In this document: in pieces, positions 11,698 through 23,017 of the stretch
Layout of the letters: the number at the start of each line of letters is the position of its first letter
How positions within the stretch are numbered: the first letter of the stretch is position 1
DNA from: Exophiala sp. HKRS030
Taxonomy: Eukaryota; Ascomycota; Eurotiomycetes; Chaetothyriales; Herpotrichiellaceae
Direction of reading: 5' to 3'
Length of the DNA stretch: 64,000 nucleotides
NCBI GenBank assembly: GCA_023897205.1
Contig: JAHWDD010000012.1
Span: forward strand, 620,001-684,000
Position numbers and translations under genes: made by a program
Notes under the pieces: generated by a model
What the model was told of the DNA's origin: nothing
Databases searched by the model: none
What the model saw: the letters and a program-made list of their open reading frames with translations, nothing else

Positions 11698-12314
11698 ATG
11701 TCTTTTCCGTCCTCGGGCCTGGTATCTAGCTCGAGAGACGATACTGTGACGAGACACGATGCGCCACCTAAACAGCCTCCTCCAGGCGTCGTCCTGGACA
11801 AAGACGGGAAACCGTGGGTCACATTCCAAGTCGCGAAGCCATTGAGTCTATTACTGACAAGACTGTTAGATGTCGAACCTGCACGTCGTCCGCCGCATGG
11901 ATGGCGATGATGAAATCCTCGACCGGCAAAACCACCAAGCCGGTAGTCCCAATCACCACGCCAGCGTCGGATTGTCCGCCCGACGTCGAGGAACTCGGTC
12001 GGTCTACCTGGACACTCCTCCACAGCATAGCAGCTACGTACCCTGAAAATGCCCCTCCGGAGACGCAGTCGATCACGAAGCAATTTATATCCACATTTTC
12101 AAAACTATATCCCTGCTGGGTCTGCGCCGATGATTTTCGAGCGTGGATGGCCAAACCAGGCAACGAACCAAAGGTCAAAGGGCAAGAGGAACTTGGCCAA
12201 TGGATGTGCCAGGCCCATAATGTCGTCAATGTCAAGCTGGGAAAGCCCGAGTTCAACTGCAACTTGTGGAAGCAGAGGTGGAAAGACGGCTGGGACGATG
12301 GCCGATGTGATTGA
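11698..12314 (+). CDS. erv1: FAD-linked sulfhydryl oxidase Erv1 (ALR)
   Basis: Two exons (11698-11813, 11870-12314; 56-nt intron, GTGGGT donor, TACTGAC branch) give 186 residues. The N-terminal shuttle disulfide is C40-R-T-C43. The catalytic disulfide next to FAD is C121-W-V-C124. The FAD-binding HNVVNVKL follows at about 155-162, and structural cysteines C152 and C169 are present. An extra Cys185 lies next to the C-terminus. Erv1 reoxidises Mia40 in the mitochondrial intermembrane space and passes electrons to cytochrome c. No cleavable presequence is seen, which fits import by the Mia40 route. The CRTC codons are only restored after splicing, which supports the intron. Confidence 0.95.
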
Positions 12315-13021
12315 ATGAAAGACACAGGCTTTGAGCGAGGTTTGATGGATATGCACACCTATTACACCTTCTGCTCTACGACCGGCGATGGCGCACTATC
12401 TCCTCTCTGTATAACAGACTCTCATGTATAGACTCATGTATAGAATGTACCACGACTAGACATTTTATGGAAAAAAGGACATTTGAATTAATAGGTACAT
12501 AATCGGCGTTGTTCCATTGGTGAGCATTATACATCACCGAGTAAAGCACCCTTGGCTGAAACAATGCGCTCGAGTATTTGGAGACAAGTATATGGATTCC
12601 AGGACAATAAACAGACTGAACATGGGTAGTTCAGGTATATGGTATCCATCTCGGTATAGTTGATACCGAACGTGTTGTTTTAAGGGGTGTTTGTATGAAT
12701 GTTTTGGCCCCAAGTCTTTTGGCATGCTTCACGTAACCCTTTTTTTTAACGACTACAACTCCATCCCTATTTTTACCTTACGACTTGTCTTTGAACATGT
12801 CGAGGAAGGTTTCCCATTATTGTTTGGATACTCTATACTCCTGAAGACGATTTTTGGATAACTCAACCAGCCTTATATTGGTGTTCTCTTGGGAGACACG
12901 AAAACATCTCAAGATGCTCCCTTGAACAGAAAGAAACACCATTTTACGTCGCGAAGTACTTTGGTACAACCAAGCACTTAGCCGCCCAAACGCCGTTTGC
13001 ATCGCCAATGATTGAAAGGAG
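12315..13021. other. Intergenic region between erv1 and the DUF3431 gene
   Basis: A 707-base AT-rich gap holding the erv1 3' end and the upstream region of the next gene. Nothing else is recognised. Confidence 0.4.
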
Positions 13022-14164
13022 ATGCGTCGTACAATTAGGATGCTGCTTTGGTGGAGGAAAAGCACCCTTTTATCCGTAACCCTTGGCCTGGTCACCTTGA
13101 TTTATTTGTTGGCCAGTCTTTCTGTCAAACCCAGATATATATACGGTCAAAAGGACCCTCTGGCCCTTTACAACCCGGCGATGTTTTCGCCGGGTACCCC
13201 CGAACCCGCAGGACAACAAAACTACACCCGGGTGTTGGTCATGGGTCACCTACGAAACGAGGACGTGAGTTGGGTGTCTCGAGACGTCCCGGGACTGCGT
13301 ACAAAGTTTTACTTGGTCGACGACGACACCTCGGGCGGTCTGCCGGCCAACAAGGGCCACGAGGCCATGGTCTATTTGACGTACATCATCGACCATTACG
13401 ACTCGTTGCCGGACGTCGTGCTCTTCTTCCACCCTCACAAGGTGGCTTGGCACAACAACATCCTCCTCGACATCGACACTTCCAAGACCCTCAAGCTCCT
13501 CAGCAGCCCCCACGTCGTTCGCCAGGGCTACTTCAACACTCGATGCCACCTCGACCCGGGCTGCCCGGACTGGCTGCACGTCGACCGACCCCGGTGGAGG
13601 CACGACCTCAAACACAAACCCGAGGAACCCGCCCTGACCACCAAACTCTTTCGCGAGTTGCACGGCGCCGACGTTCCGGTCCCGCACGCCATCTCGCAGC
13701 CTTGTTGCGCCCAGTTCGCCGTGTCCGGCGAGCGAATCCGCCAGCGCCCTCGCGCCGACTACGTCCGCTACCGCGACTGGTTGCTGTCGACCGGCCTGGA
13801 CGACAAGACGTCGGGTCGACTGATGGAGTACTCGTGGCAGTACATTTTCACGGGGAATTTCGAGTTTTGCCCTTCCCAGCACCGGTGCTACTGCGACGGC
13901 TACGGCATTTGCTTCGAGGGCGAGGCCGGTCTGCAGAACTGGCTGGCCATTCTCAAACAGCGTGAAAGACTCGACGAGAAGTTGGCATCCTTGTGGGATT
14001 CGGGGGTCAGAGGAGGCGAAAAGTACAAACGCCTCGCGGCCAAGGTCAAGCGAAAGACCGAGTTGCTCGACCGCCTACGCGAAGACGCCCTCCGGAGAGG
14101 CTTCGACCCGGCCCTGAGGGCCGCAGAGTGTGGGCGCCCGTGGCACGAGGGAGATGGCTTCTAA
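13022..14164 (+). CDS. DUF3431-family type II membrane protein
   Basis: A single exon of 380 residues. A short cytoplasmic head (MRRTIRMLLWWRKS) precedes one signal-anchor helix at about residues 15-35, so the rest probably faces the Golgi or cell exterior. The body matches the DUF3431 pattern: VVAGxLxNED-like VLVMGHLRNEDVSW, a FYLVDDD segment, DVVLFFHPHKVAWHN, and a Cys-rich C-terminal part (SQHRCYCDGYGICF). The family is widespread in filamentous fungi and resembles glycosyltransferases, but no activity is established that I can cite. GC content rises sharply inside the gene relative to its flanks, mostly at third codon positions. Confidence 0.8.
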   Translation: MRRTIRMLLWWRKSTLLSVTLGLVTLIYLLASLSVKPRYIYGQKDPLALYNPAMFSPGTPEPAGQQNYTRVLVMGHLRNEDVSWVSRDVPGLRTKFYLVDDDTSGGLPANKGHEAMVYLTYIIDHYDSLPDVVLFFHPHKVAWHNNILLDIDTSKTLKLLSSPHVVRQGYFNTRCHLDPGCPDWLHVDRPRWRHDLKHKPEEPALTTKLFRELHGADVPVPHAISQPCCAQFAVSGERIRQRPRADYVRYRDWLLSTGLDDKTSGRLMEYSWQYIFTGNFEFCPSQHRCYCDGYGICFEGEAGLQNWLAILKQRERLDEKLASLWDSGVRGGEKYKRLAAKVKRKTELLDRLREDALRRGFDPALRAAECGRPWHEGDGF

Positions 14165-14712
14165 CAATGGATTGAAAGCCCCCCGCTCTGTTTTGAGAAA
14201 GCAAATATTGCCCATGTGTGTCGCCTTGTCGAGAGCGACTTGTTTTGCTTTTGGAAGGATTTTTCTCTTTCTTTTTTTCTGGCCCAAATACCATCACGGA
14301 CGGTGCCCTTGGGAATCTTGTCGGAGTCGCATGTGTGATCTAGCCGCTAGCCTTGGATTCATTGGCATACAATGCCGTTTATGTATCTCTGTTGAAGCCC
14401 CCCCCTCCCCCCCCCCAAGTCGATCCTTACCAAATGTATGGCTGTCAAAGTGGCCATGTCGAGATATAGACCAGTAGAATTATTTGTTCAACATCGTTTC
14501 ATTTCCAAAATAATACTTGAAACCCTAGACCGATATTACAGAAATTGGTAGGTACCCACGCCAGACTCCATGGCTCAATAGTCATACATGGTATCATTGC
14601 AAAAGCCCAACATGATGCATCATCCCGTCAAACGACATAGAAGAACTAGATACGCTTCGAACCGCTTGCTCTCTTGATAATGAAACGGCCAACATCCATG
14701 ACGCAACAGTAT
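14165..14712. other. Convergent intergenic region with poly-C tract
   Basis: These 548 bases lie between two convergent stops. A C-rich homopolymer tract (two C runs broken by one T) lies at about 14399-14416. No gene is seen. Confidence 0.4.
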
Positions 14713-16422
14713 TTAGTAGTTCATCACCATCTCTGCCGTTCCAGCCTTGGGGTCGTTCGCACCATCAAAATTGCCCGGGCCATAATCATCGAGACTCTTG
14801 TATGCAGGAGGACCTCTGCCGCCGCCACCCGAATGCGCGCCACCCGCGTTCCTTCCTCGGATTCCACTCCCGGCAGCAGGTCCTGGACCACGTTGTCTTC
14901 CACCAGAGCTGGCTTCTTGCGTGTTGTGCTTGCTGCCCGGAGTGTTTGGATTGTTGCGGTTGTTGAAGTTAGCCTTACTGGCTGCATTGCGTTGGGCGAA
15001 TCTGCCACCTCTGGCTGGACGCTTTTCCCCAGCCCAAGACCCATCCTCTCGATCCACCGCACCATTTCGTGAATAGCTGTTTTGAGGCGCATAGTCGGAG
15101 TCAGCATCGTTGACATGCTTGCGTTTGTGGCCGCCATCGTTGTTCTCGTGCCTCCGTCCTCCTTTGCTACGTACAAAGTCGTCTTCTATCTTCAGCATAA
15201 CCTTGTCTCCAACAGTAGTCTCGAACATGAACGCTTTCTCTGGTGCAACAGATTCCCATTGCTGGATTTTTGCTGCATCAATTTGCCTTGAACCTTTACG
15301 AATTGCAAGGACTACTAGTGGTATAGGGTCCTGCGTGATAATCTGGGTTTCTGATACCGGAGCAACTCGTGCCGCCCAGATGCGATCCTCGTATTTTGTG
15401 AAACCGGTCACCTGCCACGTTACCTTTTTGCCCCGGCCACCGACTTTCTTGACAAGGCTCCTTTGTGGCACATAGGGGGCAATTAGAATGCTTGAGGCCA
15501 GTAGGCGAACCTCTCCAGAGTCAATGAGAGCTGTGGGAAGCCCCGTGATGAGAGTGATCAAACGAGCAGAGTCTGTCTGATTGATGAGGTAGCCAAAATA
15601 GGAGAATTGCTCGGTGATTGTCAAGTGTTTCCGCACACTCCTGGTTGGGTTTGGTCCACCGTTGGTAACGGCATGATTGTGGCGGTCTATGGCTCTCTGG
15701 ACGACGTTGATTTCAGTTTCCGGATTCAGAGTCGATTTCAATTCACAGACGTGGACGACATCGGCGATGATGGGCTTCCGCAGGGGTGGTGGTTGATCGG
15801 CGGGATGGGAAAGCAGAGATTTGTTCAGTCGTTCAAAATACTCTCTAAATCCTTTGGCGTGCTTCGGGCGATCCTCGTAAATCTTGATTTCCTCCGCGTT
15901 GTTGTAAGTGAAGACTAGCTCTCGAAGGAATTCCTGCTTGAAGCTCATTGTGCTTTCAAATCTTTGACCAGCAGGGCCAACCTCGGGCTTCAACACTACC
16001 ATGTCGAAATGGAGGTTTTTAGCATCACAGATTCTATTGACCAGATCGGCGAAATTGGTTTCGTTTCTTCCTGTGAGCAGAATTGTCGCTACATCCTTTG
16101 ACTGTGTGCTTAGTTTAACAAGCTGAACAACAGCCTCGTTCCACCAGCCTTCCCATGCTCTGGTTTCTTCCTTTTCTAGGCCATCTCCAGTTGCTTCCAA
16201 AATGGACGAATCGTGCCACCATCCTCCGTATGCCAGAGTCTCGTAAGCTTGTAGCATTCCTATTGCAGGACTTGCCCATATTTGAGGGTTTGGGAGAGGA
16301 CTAGAGAATAGAGTATTATCGAAGTCGTAGACATGAACTGCTTTGACTTGGGCAACCGTGGGAATATCGCGACTCTTGCAAGACCACCGCTTTAAAGCGT
16401 TGGTAGAGTAGGAGGCTTTCAT
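14713..16422 (-). CDS. HAD-superfamily 'Swiss army knife RNA repair'-like protein
   Basis: A single exon of 569 residues; the first in-frame ATG is at 16422. Residues 28-230 form a HAD phosphatase-like domain: motif I is VYDFDNTLF with nucleophile candidates D33 and D35, motif II is LLTGRNE, and a late acidic motif is IYEDRPKH. This arrangement is that of the fungal HAD_SAK group, named for association with RNA-repair polyproteins. The middle segment, about 260-430, is a second conserved fungal region. The C-terminal 130 residues are disordered and rich in Arg, Gly and Asn (RGG-like), which suggests RNA binding. No substrate is known. Confidence 0.78.
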   Translation of the reverse strand: MKASYSTNALKRWSCKSRDIPTVAQVKAVHVYDFDNTLFSSPLPNPQIWASPAIGMLQAYETLAYGGWWHDSSILEATGDGLEKEETRAWEGWWNEAVVQLVKLSTQSKDVATILLTGRNETNFADLVNRICDAKNLHFDMVVLKPEVGPAGQRFESTMSFKQEFLRELVFTYNNAEEIKIYEDRPKHAKGFREYFERLNKSLLSHPADQPPPLRKPIIADVVHVCELKSTLNPETEINVVQRAIDRHNHAVTNGGPNPTRSVRKHLTITEQFSYFGYLINQTDSARLITLITGLPTALIDSGEVRLLASSILIAPYVPQRSLVKKVGGRGKKVTWQVTGFTKYEDRIWAARVAPVSETQIITQDPIPLVVLAIRKGSRQIDAAKIQQWESVAPEKAFMFETTVGDKVMLKIEDDFVRSKGGRRHENNDGGHKRKHVNDADSDYAPQNSYSRNGAVDREDGSWAGEKRPARGGRFAQRNAASKANFNNRNNPNTPGSKHNTQEASSGGRQRGPGPAAGSGIRGRNAGGAHSGGGGRGPPAYKSLDDYGPGNFDGANDPKAGTAEMVMNY

Positions 16423-17376
16423 TTTGTAAGATTGTTTAATGAATGTAAATGGTGTCGGGAATGAACGTTGTGGTTTGGGGATGAGCAACAGCGCTCGTTG
16501 TCATTGACGTGGGGAGGACAATCGATTCAACAGCCGCATCTGTCTGAGAAGCCTGACAAACAAGAGATATGAGAAATGGAGCCGATTGAGGCAGAGGAGT
16601 CGAGGCGAGTTTGAAACAGAAAGGTTGAGTTTCTGTGTACCATCAGACTGCACTCCGTACGAGATGTCGATATTCCAATTCCGAGGGATTTGATCGTGAT
16701 ACGAACAATGAAGAGGACGAGGACCTTCAAAAGTCCAACAATGGTTAGACAGGCATTTTTCTAGGCGGCAGGCGCAGGGAATTCTGATTGGAACAACTTT
16801 TAATAAGGCAGGCAGCCTTGTCAGGCTCCTACGGCTCGGGGACGAGGCTGAGTTATTAGCTACGATGCCGCCTAGAGATAGATATAAGAGTCTCCAGAGT
16901 TCATGTATGTCTGTATGTCCATATTTCAGGTATTCTGTATCTTTTCTCCTAGAGATTTGTCCAACACTTATCGCACTGTGGACTTCACTTTTGCCCTATC
17001 GAAATATGCCTCCGACAGTCTCTGAGTATGATCAAGTCATGAGAATGCCGCTCTTTACACCGAGGATGTGACTGCTCGACAAGTACTCCATACAGCCACC
17101 TTTTGCGCCCCTCTTCCCTGGACGCCAAGTGAGATGATGATCGAATTGGCTGCTTATTGAGCCTGAAAACTTCGACCGAACCGCATCCTGGGGCCGGCAA
17201 TCAGTCCTTCCGTGCCTTTTTTCTGTGGATCGACATCGTCCCTCGAGGCGCATTATTTTCGCCCTTGCTGAGTTATCCACGGGTGCTTCGGCTTTAGGCG
17301 ACGCCCCAATACCTCATCGATATCCCCCAGACGGATACAGTGATCTTTTTTCCAGCTCATCACGTAGGCCTTCTAT
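16423..17376. promoter_or_regulatory. Divergent upstream region of the HAD and CRAL-TRIO genes
   Basis: A 954-base gap between outward-facing starts. It contains one CACTCCGTAC motif at 16651-16660. Only short chance frames are present. Confidence 0.4.
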
Positions 17377-19225
17377 ATGCGACGCTGCGTCTGTCGGCCT
17401 CTGTCTGTCCGGCCAGCTCTTTTCTCTTCCTTACAGCCCTTGCGAACGGGCGCTCAACGAACCAGACTATATACACCTGGCCCTCAGCGCAATACTAAGT
17501 CTTCAACCTCTCAGCAAGCCTCTTGGTGTCAACGTAGGACCCCCCACAATCGCGAGCCTTCCACACGACCTCTTCTCGCCTCTGCCCCGTCTTCTTACCT
17601 GCTCCTCTTCGGCCTCATCTTCAGCGGTGGCATAGCTCTTGATTACTTTGTGCGCAATACTCAAAACTCGGCACGCGACCCTGGTAACGGTGACGTTCCA
17701 CCTCGCCGTTTAGACAAGCCCGCCGGAGACGAATTCGACCCTTTCTACACAGATATGCCTATTCCCCCAGGGCATCACGGCAATCTGACGCCAGAACAAG
17801 AAACTAAACTGCGGGAGTTGTGGGCTGCAACGCTGAAAGTATTTGGAGTCGAGGAGCCCCACCAGCTCGCTGGTACAGATACACCTGGGACCGAACTAGA
17901 GCCAAGTGCGACAGAAGCAGATGGCAAAGACAAGAAGAAGAGTAAGAAACGACTTGGTGTCTTCAAGAGACATGGTGACAAGAAAGACTCGAGCAACGGT
18001 TCAGCGACACCGAACAGAGATCACGCCGATGACGACAAGTACGGCCAGGTGAAAGATTTCCACGAGATCCTGGCCACTCAAGATCCCGAACTATTACGCG
18101 CGACCTTTTGGAGCATGGTAAAAGCAGACCATCCGGACGCCCTGTTGTTACGGTTTCTCCGGGCGAGAAAATGGGATGTCGATAAGGCTTTGGTGATGTT
18201 GATTTCTACAATGCGATGGAGAAGTCAGGAACAGCATGTCGATGATGATGTGGTGTTGCGTGGGGAGGGAGGAGCCCTCGAGGACTCATCGTCTAGCGAT
18301 CCCGCCGTCAAACGGGAGGGCGTTGATTTTCTCACTCAGCTACGGTTGGGGAAGAGCTTTCTTCACGGAACAGACAAAGAAGGTCGACCAATATGTTTTG
18401 TTCGCGTTAGGCTGCATAGAGGTGGAGAGCAAACTGAAAGAGCTTTAGAACGATATACGGTTTATGTGATTGAAACTGCTAGACTGGCTTTACGACCGCC
18501 GGTGGAAACTGCTGTAAGTGTCGCTCTTCATTGCTCGGGGTTGGAATGTGCTTACTCTTTCTCAGTGCATTCTTTTCGATATGAGCAATTTCACCATGGC
18601 GAATATGGATTATACCCCGGTTAAGTTCATGATCAAGATTTTCGAGGCAAACTACCCCGAGTCACTTGGGGCGGTACTGGTACACAAGGCACCTTGGCTA
18701 TTTCAGGGGATTTGGAAAATAATACGAGGATGGCTTGATCCGGTAGTAGCGGGGAAAGTCCATTTTACTTCTGATGTGTCGGATCTAGAAAAGTTCATTC
18801 CCAAGTCTCGGATCATCAAGGAGCTCGACGGAGATGAGGATTGGGAATACAAGTACGTGGAGCCAGTCCCTGGCGAGAATGACGCGATGAAAGAAGAAGC
18901 TCCCCGGAAAGAATTACAAGAGAAAAGGGAGGTCGAAGTTCAGGAGTACCAGAAGAAAACATTTGACTGGATCGCCAGTGGTGCAAGTGGCGATTCTGAT
19001 AAAATCAAGCAAGAGAGGGATGTGCTGGCGAAGAAATTGAACGAGAACTATTGGCAACTGGACAAGTATGTTCGCGCCAGGACCTATTATGACCGTACGG
19101 GAATGATCTCCCCCGATGGCCAGATCAACTTTTATCCGCCGCCACCTGGAAAAGGCGAGAATCAAAACCTGGCCCCAACCTCAGAGGCACCTGCAATCGA
19201 AACCAACGAAGACGATGTGGACTGA
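17377..19225 (+). CDS. CRAL-TRIO (Sec14-like) lipid-transfer protein with N-terminal targeting and membrane segment
   Basis: Two exons (17377-18513, 18566-19225; 52-nt intron, GTAAGT donor, TCAG acceptor) give 598 residues. The first 60 residues are rich in Arg, Ser and Gln and poor in acids, as in a mitochondrial presequence. One hydrophobic helix follows at about 69-90 (YLLLFGLIFSGGIALDYFV). The CRAL-TRIO N domain (LLLRFLRARKWDV) starts at about 245. The lipid-binding domain continues through CILFDMSNFTMANMDYTP and ends near SRIIKELDG. Proteins of this class bind phosphatidylinositol or related lipids. The splice site restores the conserved DMSNF block. Mitochondrial location is an inference. 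Confidence 0.85.
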
Positions 19226-20069
19226 AGATAGGTATGTCCACCTGTCTCTCGGCCTGTTTCGTACTGTTTGCGGTATGTGCCGCAGTGTCAATATTACAGG
19301 GATCAAAGAGGGACTTTCGAGAGACTCGAACAAGACCTCCAGATATCATCCCGAGGACATCAAGACGCCGCTTGTGGGTGTTTATCTCGGCACTCCGGAC
19401 CACAGCCAAGGAACAGACATCTCTGCCACATCTCACATATATGAGCCCGGCTGCACCTTATTCTCTAACCTCGATGTGCCTGCAGTGATCTGCAAGACAA
19501 ATAGGATGGCTGCTTTGGGGCATTCCATCTCCCATATAATTCTTTTTGGAGAAGCATGTCAATATGATGTGGAATAGTGCAGTCAAGATTCCACATATCA
19601 AAGAAACAGAGAATGAATATCGCTGTAGATGTCTGAGATGAAACCCTCATGGCCAACCATGAGCTTATATCATGTCAACCATCAAGAGCTTCGATCTGGC
19701 TCGTACGTCTCCCTCCTAGTTCCACATGTGTAGACCGGACCCCCGTATTCATGTTGTGATTTCACCTGTCGGGCTGCTACTAGGCCGTACGCAGTCACAA
19801 GGGCTGAACGATCCGAAAGCCTCGGTGCTATTCTGTGTGGATTAGATAGATCGTAACCAAGTCCCTTTCTTCTCCTGGGAATCTCCTGACAGTGCACAAG
19901 TTGTTACGGGAACAAGGTTGGGTTGTGCAAATGATTGTATATATGCATGGCAAGAGTCTATCTTTTTCTTGATGGCCACGGTATGTACAGTATCACTGAT
20001 CAAGTAGGTACCTGATCATCATGACTTTGTCGCCGTTGTTCTTCTTGTCACTGCTTCTGTTCTTTTTTT
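19226..20069. other. Convergent intergenic region between the CRAL-TRIO gene and hnt1
   Basis: These 844 bases carry two 3' ends. No gene, RNA or repeat is recognised. Confidence 0.4.
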
Positions 20070-20686
20070 TTACATCTTCGCCTTGAGATCGGCGTGCAGC
20101 TTCTTCAACGCCTCCATGTCCGTGGCCGTGGCCGGCCAACCGATCCCCAGACCCTCGGTCTCGTTGGGTTTGGGGATCATATGGAAATGGACGTGGTCGA
20201 CCTCTTGGTGAGCCAACCGGCCGTTGTTTTGTAAGACGTTGTAGTTTTCGGCCCCGCTGGCGACCGCCAACTTCTTCACCACGGGGAGGAGTTCGGTGAG
20301 GGAGTCGTCCGGGATGTCGACCAATTTCGCGCCGTGGTGCTTAGGGATGACGAGCTGGAGGGAAATTGCTGTCAGTATGCCAGTTCACCCAGGATGTTAC
20401 TTCTGTGTTTGTTTTCTCTTTTTTTTATTTGGCGCCCACACAGGGCCCTCGAGAGGAGCATAGGGTAGGTAGGCTTCATACAGCATGTCCCTTGCTCAGT
20501 GGTTGAATGTCCAAAAATGCCAGGACCTTGTCTGATTCGAAGAGTTTGAACGAAGGGATGTCACCTGTTGTTTACCAGACAATAACGGCGGTTAGTCTTG
20601 TTACAGAAAGATATTGGAGCGTCGTTTCCTTCGATGGACCGCGTATACATACCCTTGACAATCTTGCAAAAAATACAAGCGGCCAT
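20070..20686 (-). CDS. hnt1: HIT-family adenosine 5'-monophosphoramidase (Hnt1/HINT)
   Basis: Three exons (20686-20653, 20564-20482, 20354-20070) give 133 residues. The start MAACIFCKIVKGDIPSFKL is restored only by splicing. Introns are 88 nt (GTATGT...ACAG) and 127 nt (GTATGA...CCAG). The catalytic histidine triad is HVHFHM near residue 98, with the conserved VLQNNGR before it. The family hydrolyses AMP-lysine and related nucleoside phosphoramidates; it acts as a small cytosolic or nuclear homodimer. Length is normal for the family. The first short exon of 11 codons plus one base carries the Zn-associated CxxC pair. Confidence 0.93.
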
Positions 20687-21474
20687 TTTGCTCATTTGGG
20701 GAAGAGGCAGAAGTCGTACGATGTGCGGAAGAATGTGAGCGTAGCAAAAGTCAACACTGTATGAGTGCGAGCTCCGTATCTTGTGGAGGTAAGGAAAGTA
20801 ACGAGGGTCTTGGTTGATCAGCCCAAGAGCAATGACGAATGCGGGGGGGGGGATGGTTCAGACTGTGGAGAATTTGTTCATCACGTGTCCGAGGAAAAAA
20901 TTCCAGAATATATTTTAATACCACTCAAAAAGTGAGTTGGAGCGGGACGAGCTATTGCAGAATCCATTTCTTGCCTTTTACCAGAGATGGCCGTGGCTAC
21001 GCCCAACATGCTCCATTTATCAATCTTTGGACATCATATTTCGCAAATGCTCGACTGCGAGCAATTGTTTTTTTTTCTTTTTGCTTTTTCACCCTTGTTC
21101 AAGGAGGCACTGGGAGGCGATGGTTAGAGTGTGATCTGGGTTCGAACTGCAAGGCCGCCAGATTTTTTGATCTTTTTTTAGCAAATAAAAACAAATACAA
21201 AATCCACGCTCAACCGTTGGGCATCAATCAAATCGTATTCTAAGTGACCCAGAACTACTTTTTAGTCTATGCATGTTGAATGAGTGCTAAAGGACAAATC
21301 CATGACTACAATGACGAACTACTAGAATGATTTCATGGAAATACGCTGCATTGACTCTACTCTAGGATGCCTAGGTACGCCTTTTGATCGTGTTGATCGT
21401 CCATATCACTTCTGCGACTGTCGCCAGAAGGACGTCAACTGCTAGGTTGCTTCGAGCCAGCCCTTTGCTGAGTC
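20687..21474. other. Upstream region of hnt1 and 3' region of the aspartic protease
   Basis: A 788-base gap. A G run at 20842-20851 and several T runs, including around 21067-21088, are present. A GGTTCGAAC-like string at 21138-21146 was examined for a tRNA and did not fold as one. Confidence 0.4.
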
Positions 21475-23017
21475 TCACGCAGGGCCATTGGGTGTAGGAT
21501 CAATACGTTTGACCACTCCGAACCGTCTTCGGCCAACGTCGAAGATGGCGTAGACGTTTTGAAAAAAAGGAATTCCAAATATGTCAAAGGATGAACTGAT
21601 CCGAGACTGGATCGCCCCTACAGTCATGTTTGCTTGTCCGCTCGGGGCAAAAGCAAATTGTTCCTTGTTGATGGCCACTTGAAAATCTCCCACAGCAACC
21701 GATAAATTCGGCAACAGATCGGTTGGGATTTGCGTTGGGAAAATCCATTGACCATCCGTTTCTGAGAGGACAGCGCCTGGAATTTGCCCGTAGAACGCTC
21801 TGCAGACCTCTTCCTTGACAAACATCAGTGTAGTCCCGGTGTCCACGAGAGCTTCGTTATGTGGCAGATCCAATTCCTGGCCGTTGATGACAACAGACGG
21901 CGAGCTGATCATCCAACGTCCCACAGTATCGTTGACACTCGTGTACCGAGGTTCTTGTCCCGGTGGCACAAGAGCTTGATTGATGCCACCGAACGTGTAG
22001 AAAGATCTACCCTGGTCAGGATCCTTCGCGTCCTTGTATGATCCCAGGTAGGCTGTGAAGAGTTGTTGTTTCGCCGGAATAGCTTGTTGAAGCGCCATGT
22101 TCTCGACGGGGGTCAAGACTGGATGGGGTTTGACTTTGTTGAGATTGGTAAACGAGAGACCCAAGAACCCGTTCATCGTCGTCAAAGTCTTGAATGAAGA
22201 GGCCAATGCAGTTGCCAGTTCGACCGCCTGATTTTCTATTGCAATGTTTCCAACTCTGAGAGTGTCTGTTCCAACTATTCCATTGACCCAAGAAGAGTCG
22301 CCGTACGAGACGAAGAAAAAACTTCCCGACATATTTCGAAAGGTGGACGAGAGTGTAGGATTGAAGACCGTCGCGTTGTAATTCTTCCCGAGTCCAAGAA
22401 TAGTGATCGACCATACCCACGTGTCTGCAGAGCCGGTGTCGAAGTTCTATCTTGTCAGCTTACAGGTCGGGTATCCAGATAACTCTGACTCACCATTGAA
22501 AGAGCCTGTGGTGGAGTGCCGATGAGTACTGGACAAGTATAAAACAAGTCGTTGATGTAGTCGTCTGCGAGCCTGTACCAGGAGAGTTAGCAAGGTATGG
22601 GGTCTTTGGCGGCAACCTTACACTGCGGTAGACGATCCATTCTTCTGTCGCTTGAGGAGGACGTTGTTTTCATTCCGATGGTACGGGCCAGCCAAAGGTA
22701 TGATGCCATATCTGTGGTAGGCGTGCAGGAGTGCTTTGGTGGCATTGGCACGGTAGTTTGGATTGTGATAAGCAGGGATCAGCTCAACACCGCGGCTTTC
22801 GACGGGGAATGGCAGAATCAGTAACGAGAATAGTAGCGAGAAGCTAAGTAGAGAATTGAATAGTCAGCCTATTGTATAGCAAAAGCCCGTGAAGATAGTT
22901 CTAAGGACGAGATCATGAAAGTCTTGGATATCTCTGTCAACTGGGCGAGAACCGGTGAGAGATGAGAGCGAGAAAGTCGCGCGCAACTCACAGGAGCAAT
23001 ATCGCCAGGGGATTCAT
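21475..23017 (-). CDS. Secreted pepsin-like aspartic protease (family A1)
   Basis: Four exons (23017-22992, 22843-22622, 22572-22494, 22446-21475) give 432 residues. Introns are 148, 49 and 47 nt. Exon 1 plus exon 2 make a signal peptide: MNPLAILLLFSLLFSLL and onward. The first catalytic motif is DTGSADTW, reading Ala and Thr where Ser and Leu are usual; the second is LVDTGTTL. The flap region follows FFFVSYGDSSW. A propeptide probably ends near LLKRQKNG, where a Lys-Arg site lies at about residue 77. Extracellular or vacuolar proteolysis is expected. No GPI-type tail is seen. Exon joins keep the frame and all conserved blocks. Confidence 0.87.

Noticed and set aside
13048..13965. 305-codon frame overlapping the DUF3431 gene, and a 210-codon antisense frame at 13250-13882
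   Set aside because: Both are products of high GC at third positions in the real gene; neither has a recognisable domain.
21120..21180. GGTTCGAAC string followed by a T run, suggesting a tRNA
   Set aside because: The flanking bases do not form a T-arm or acceptor stem on either strand.
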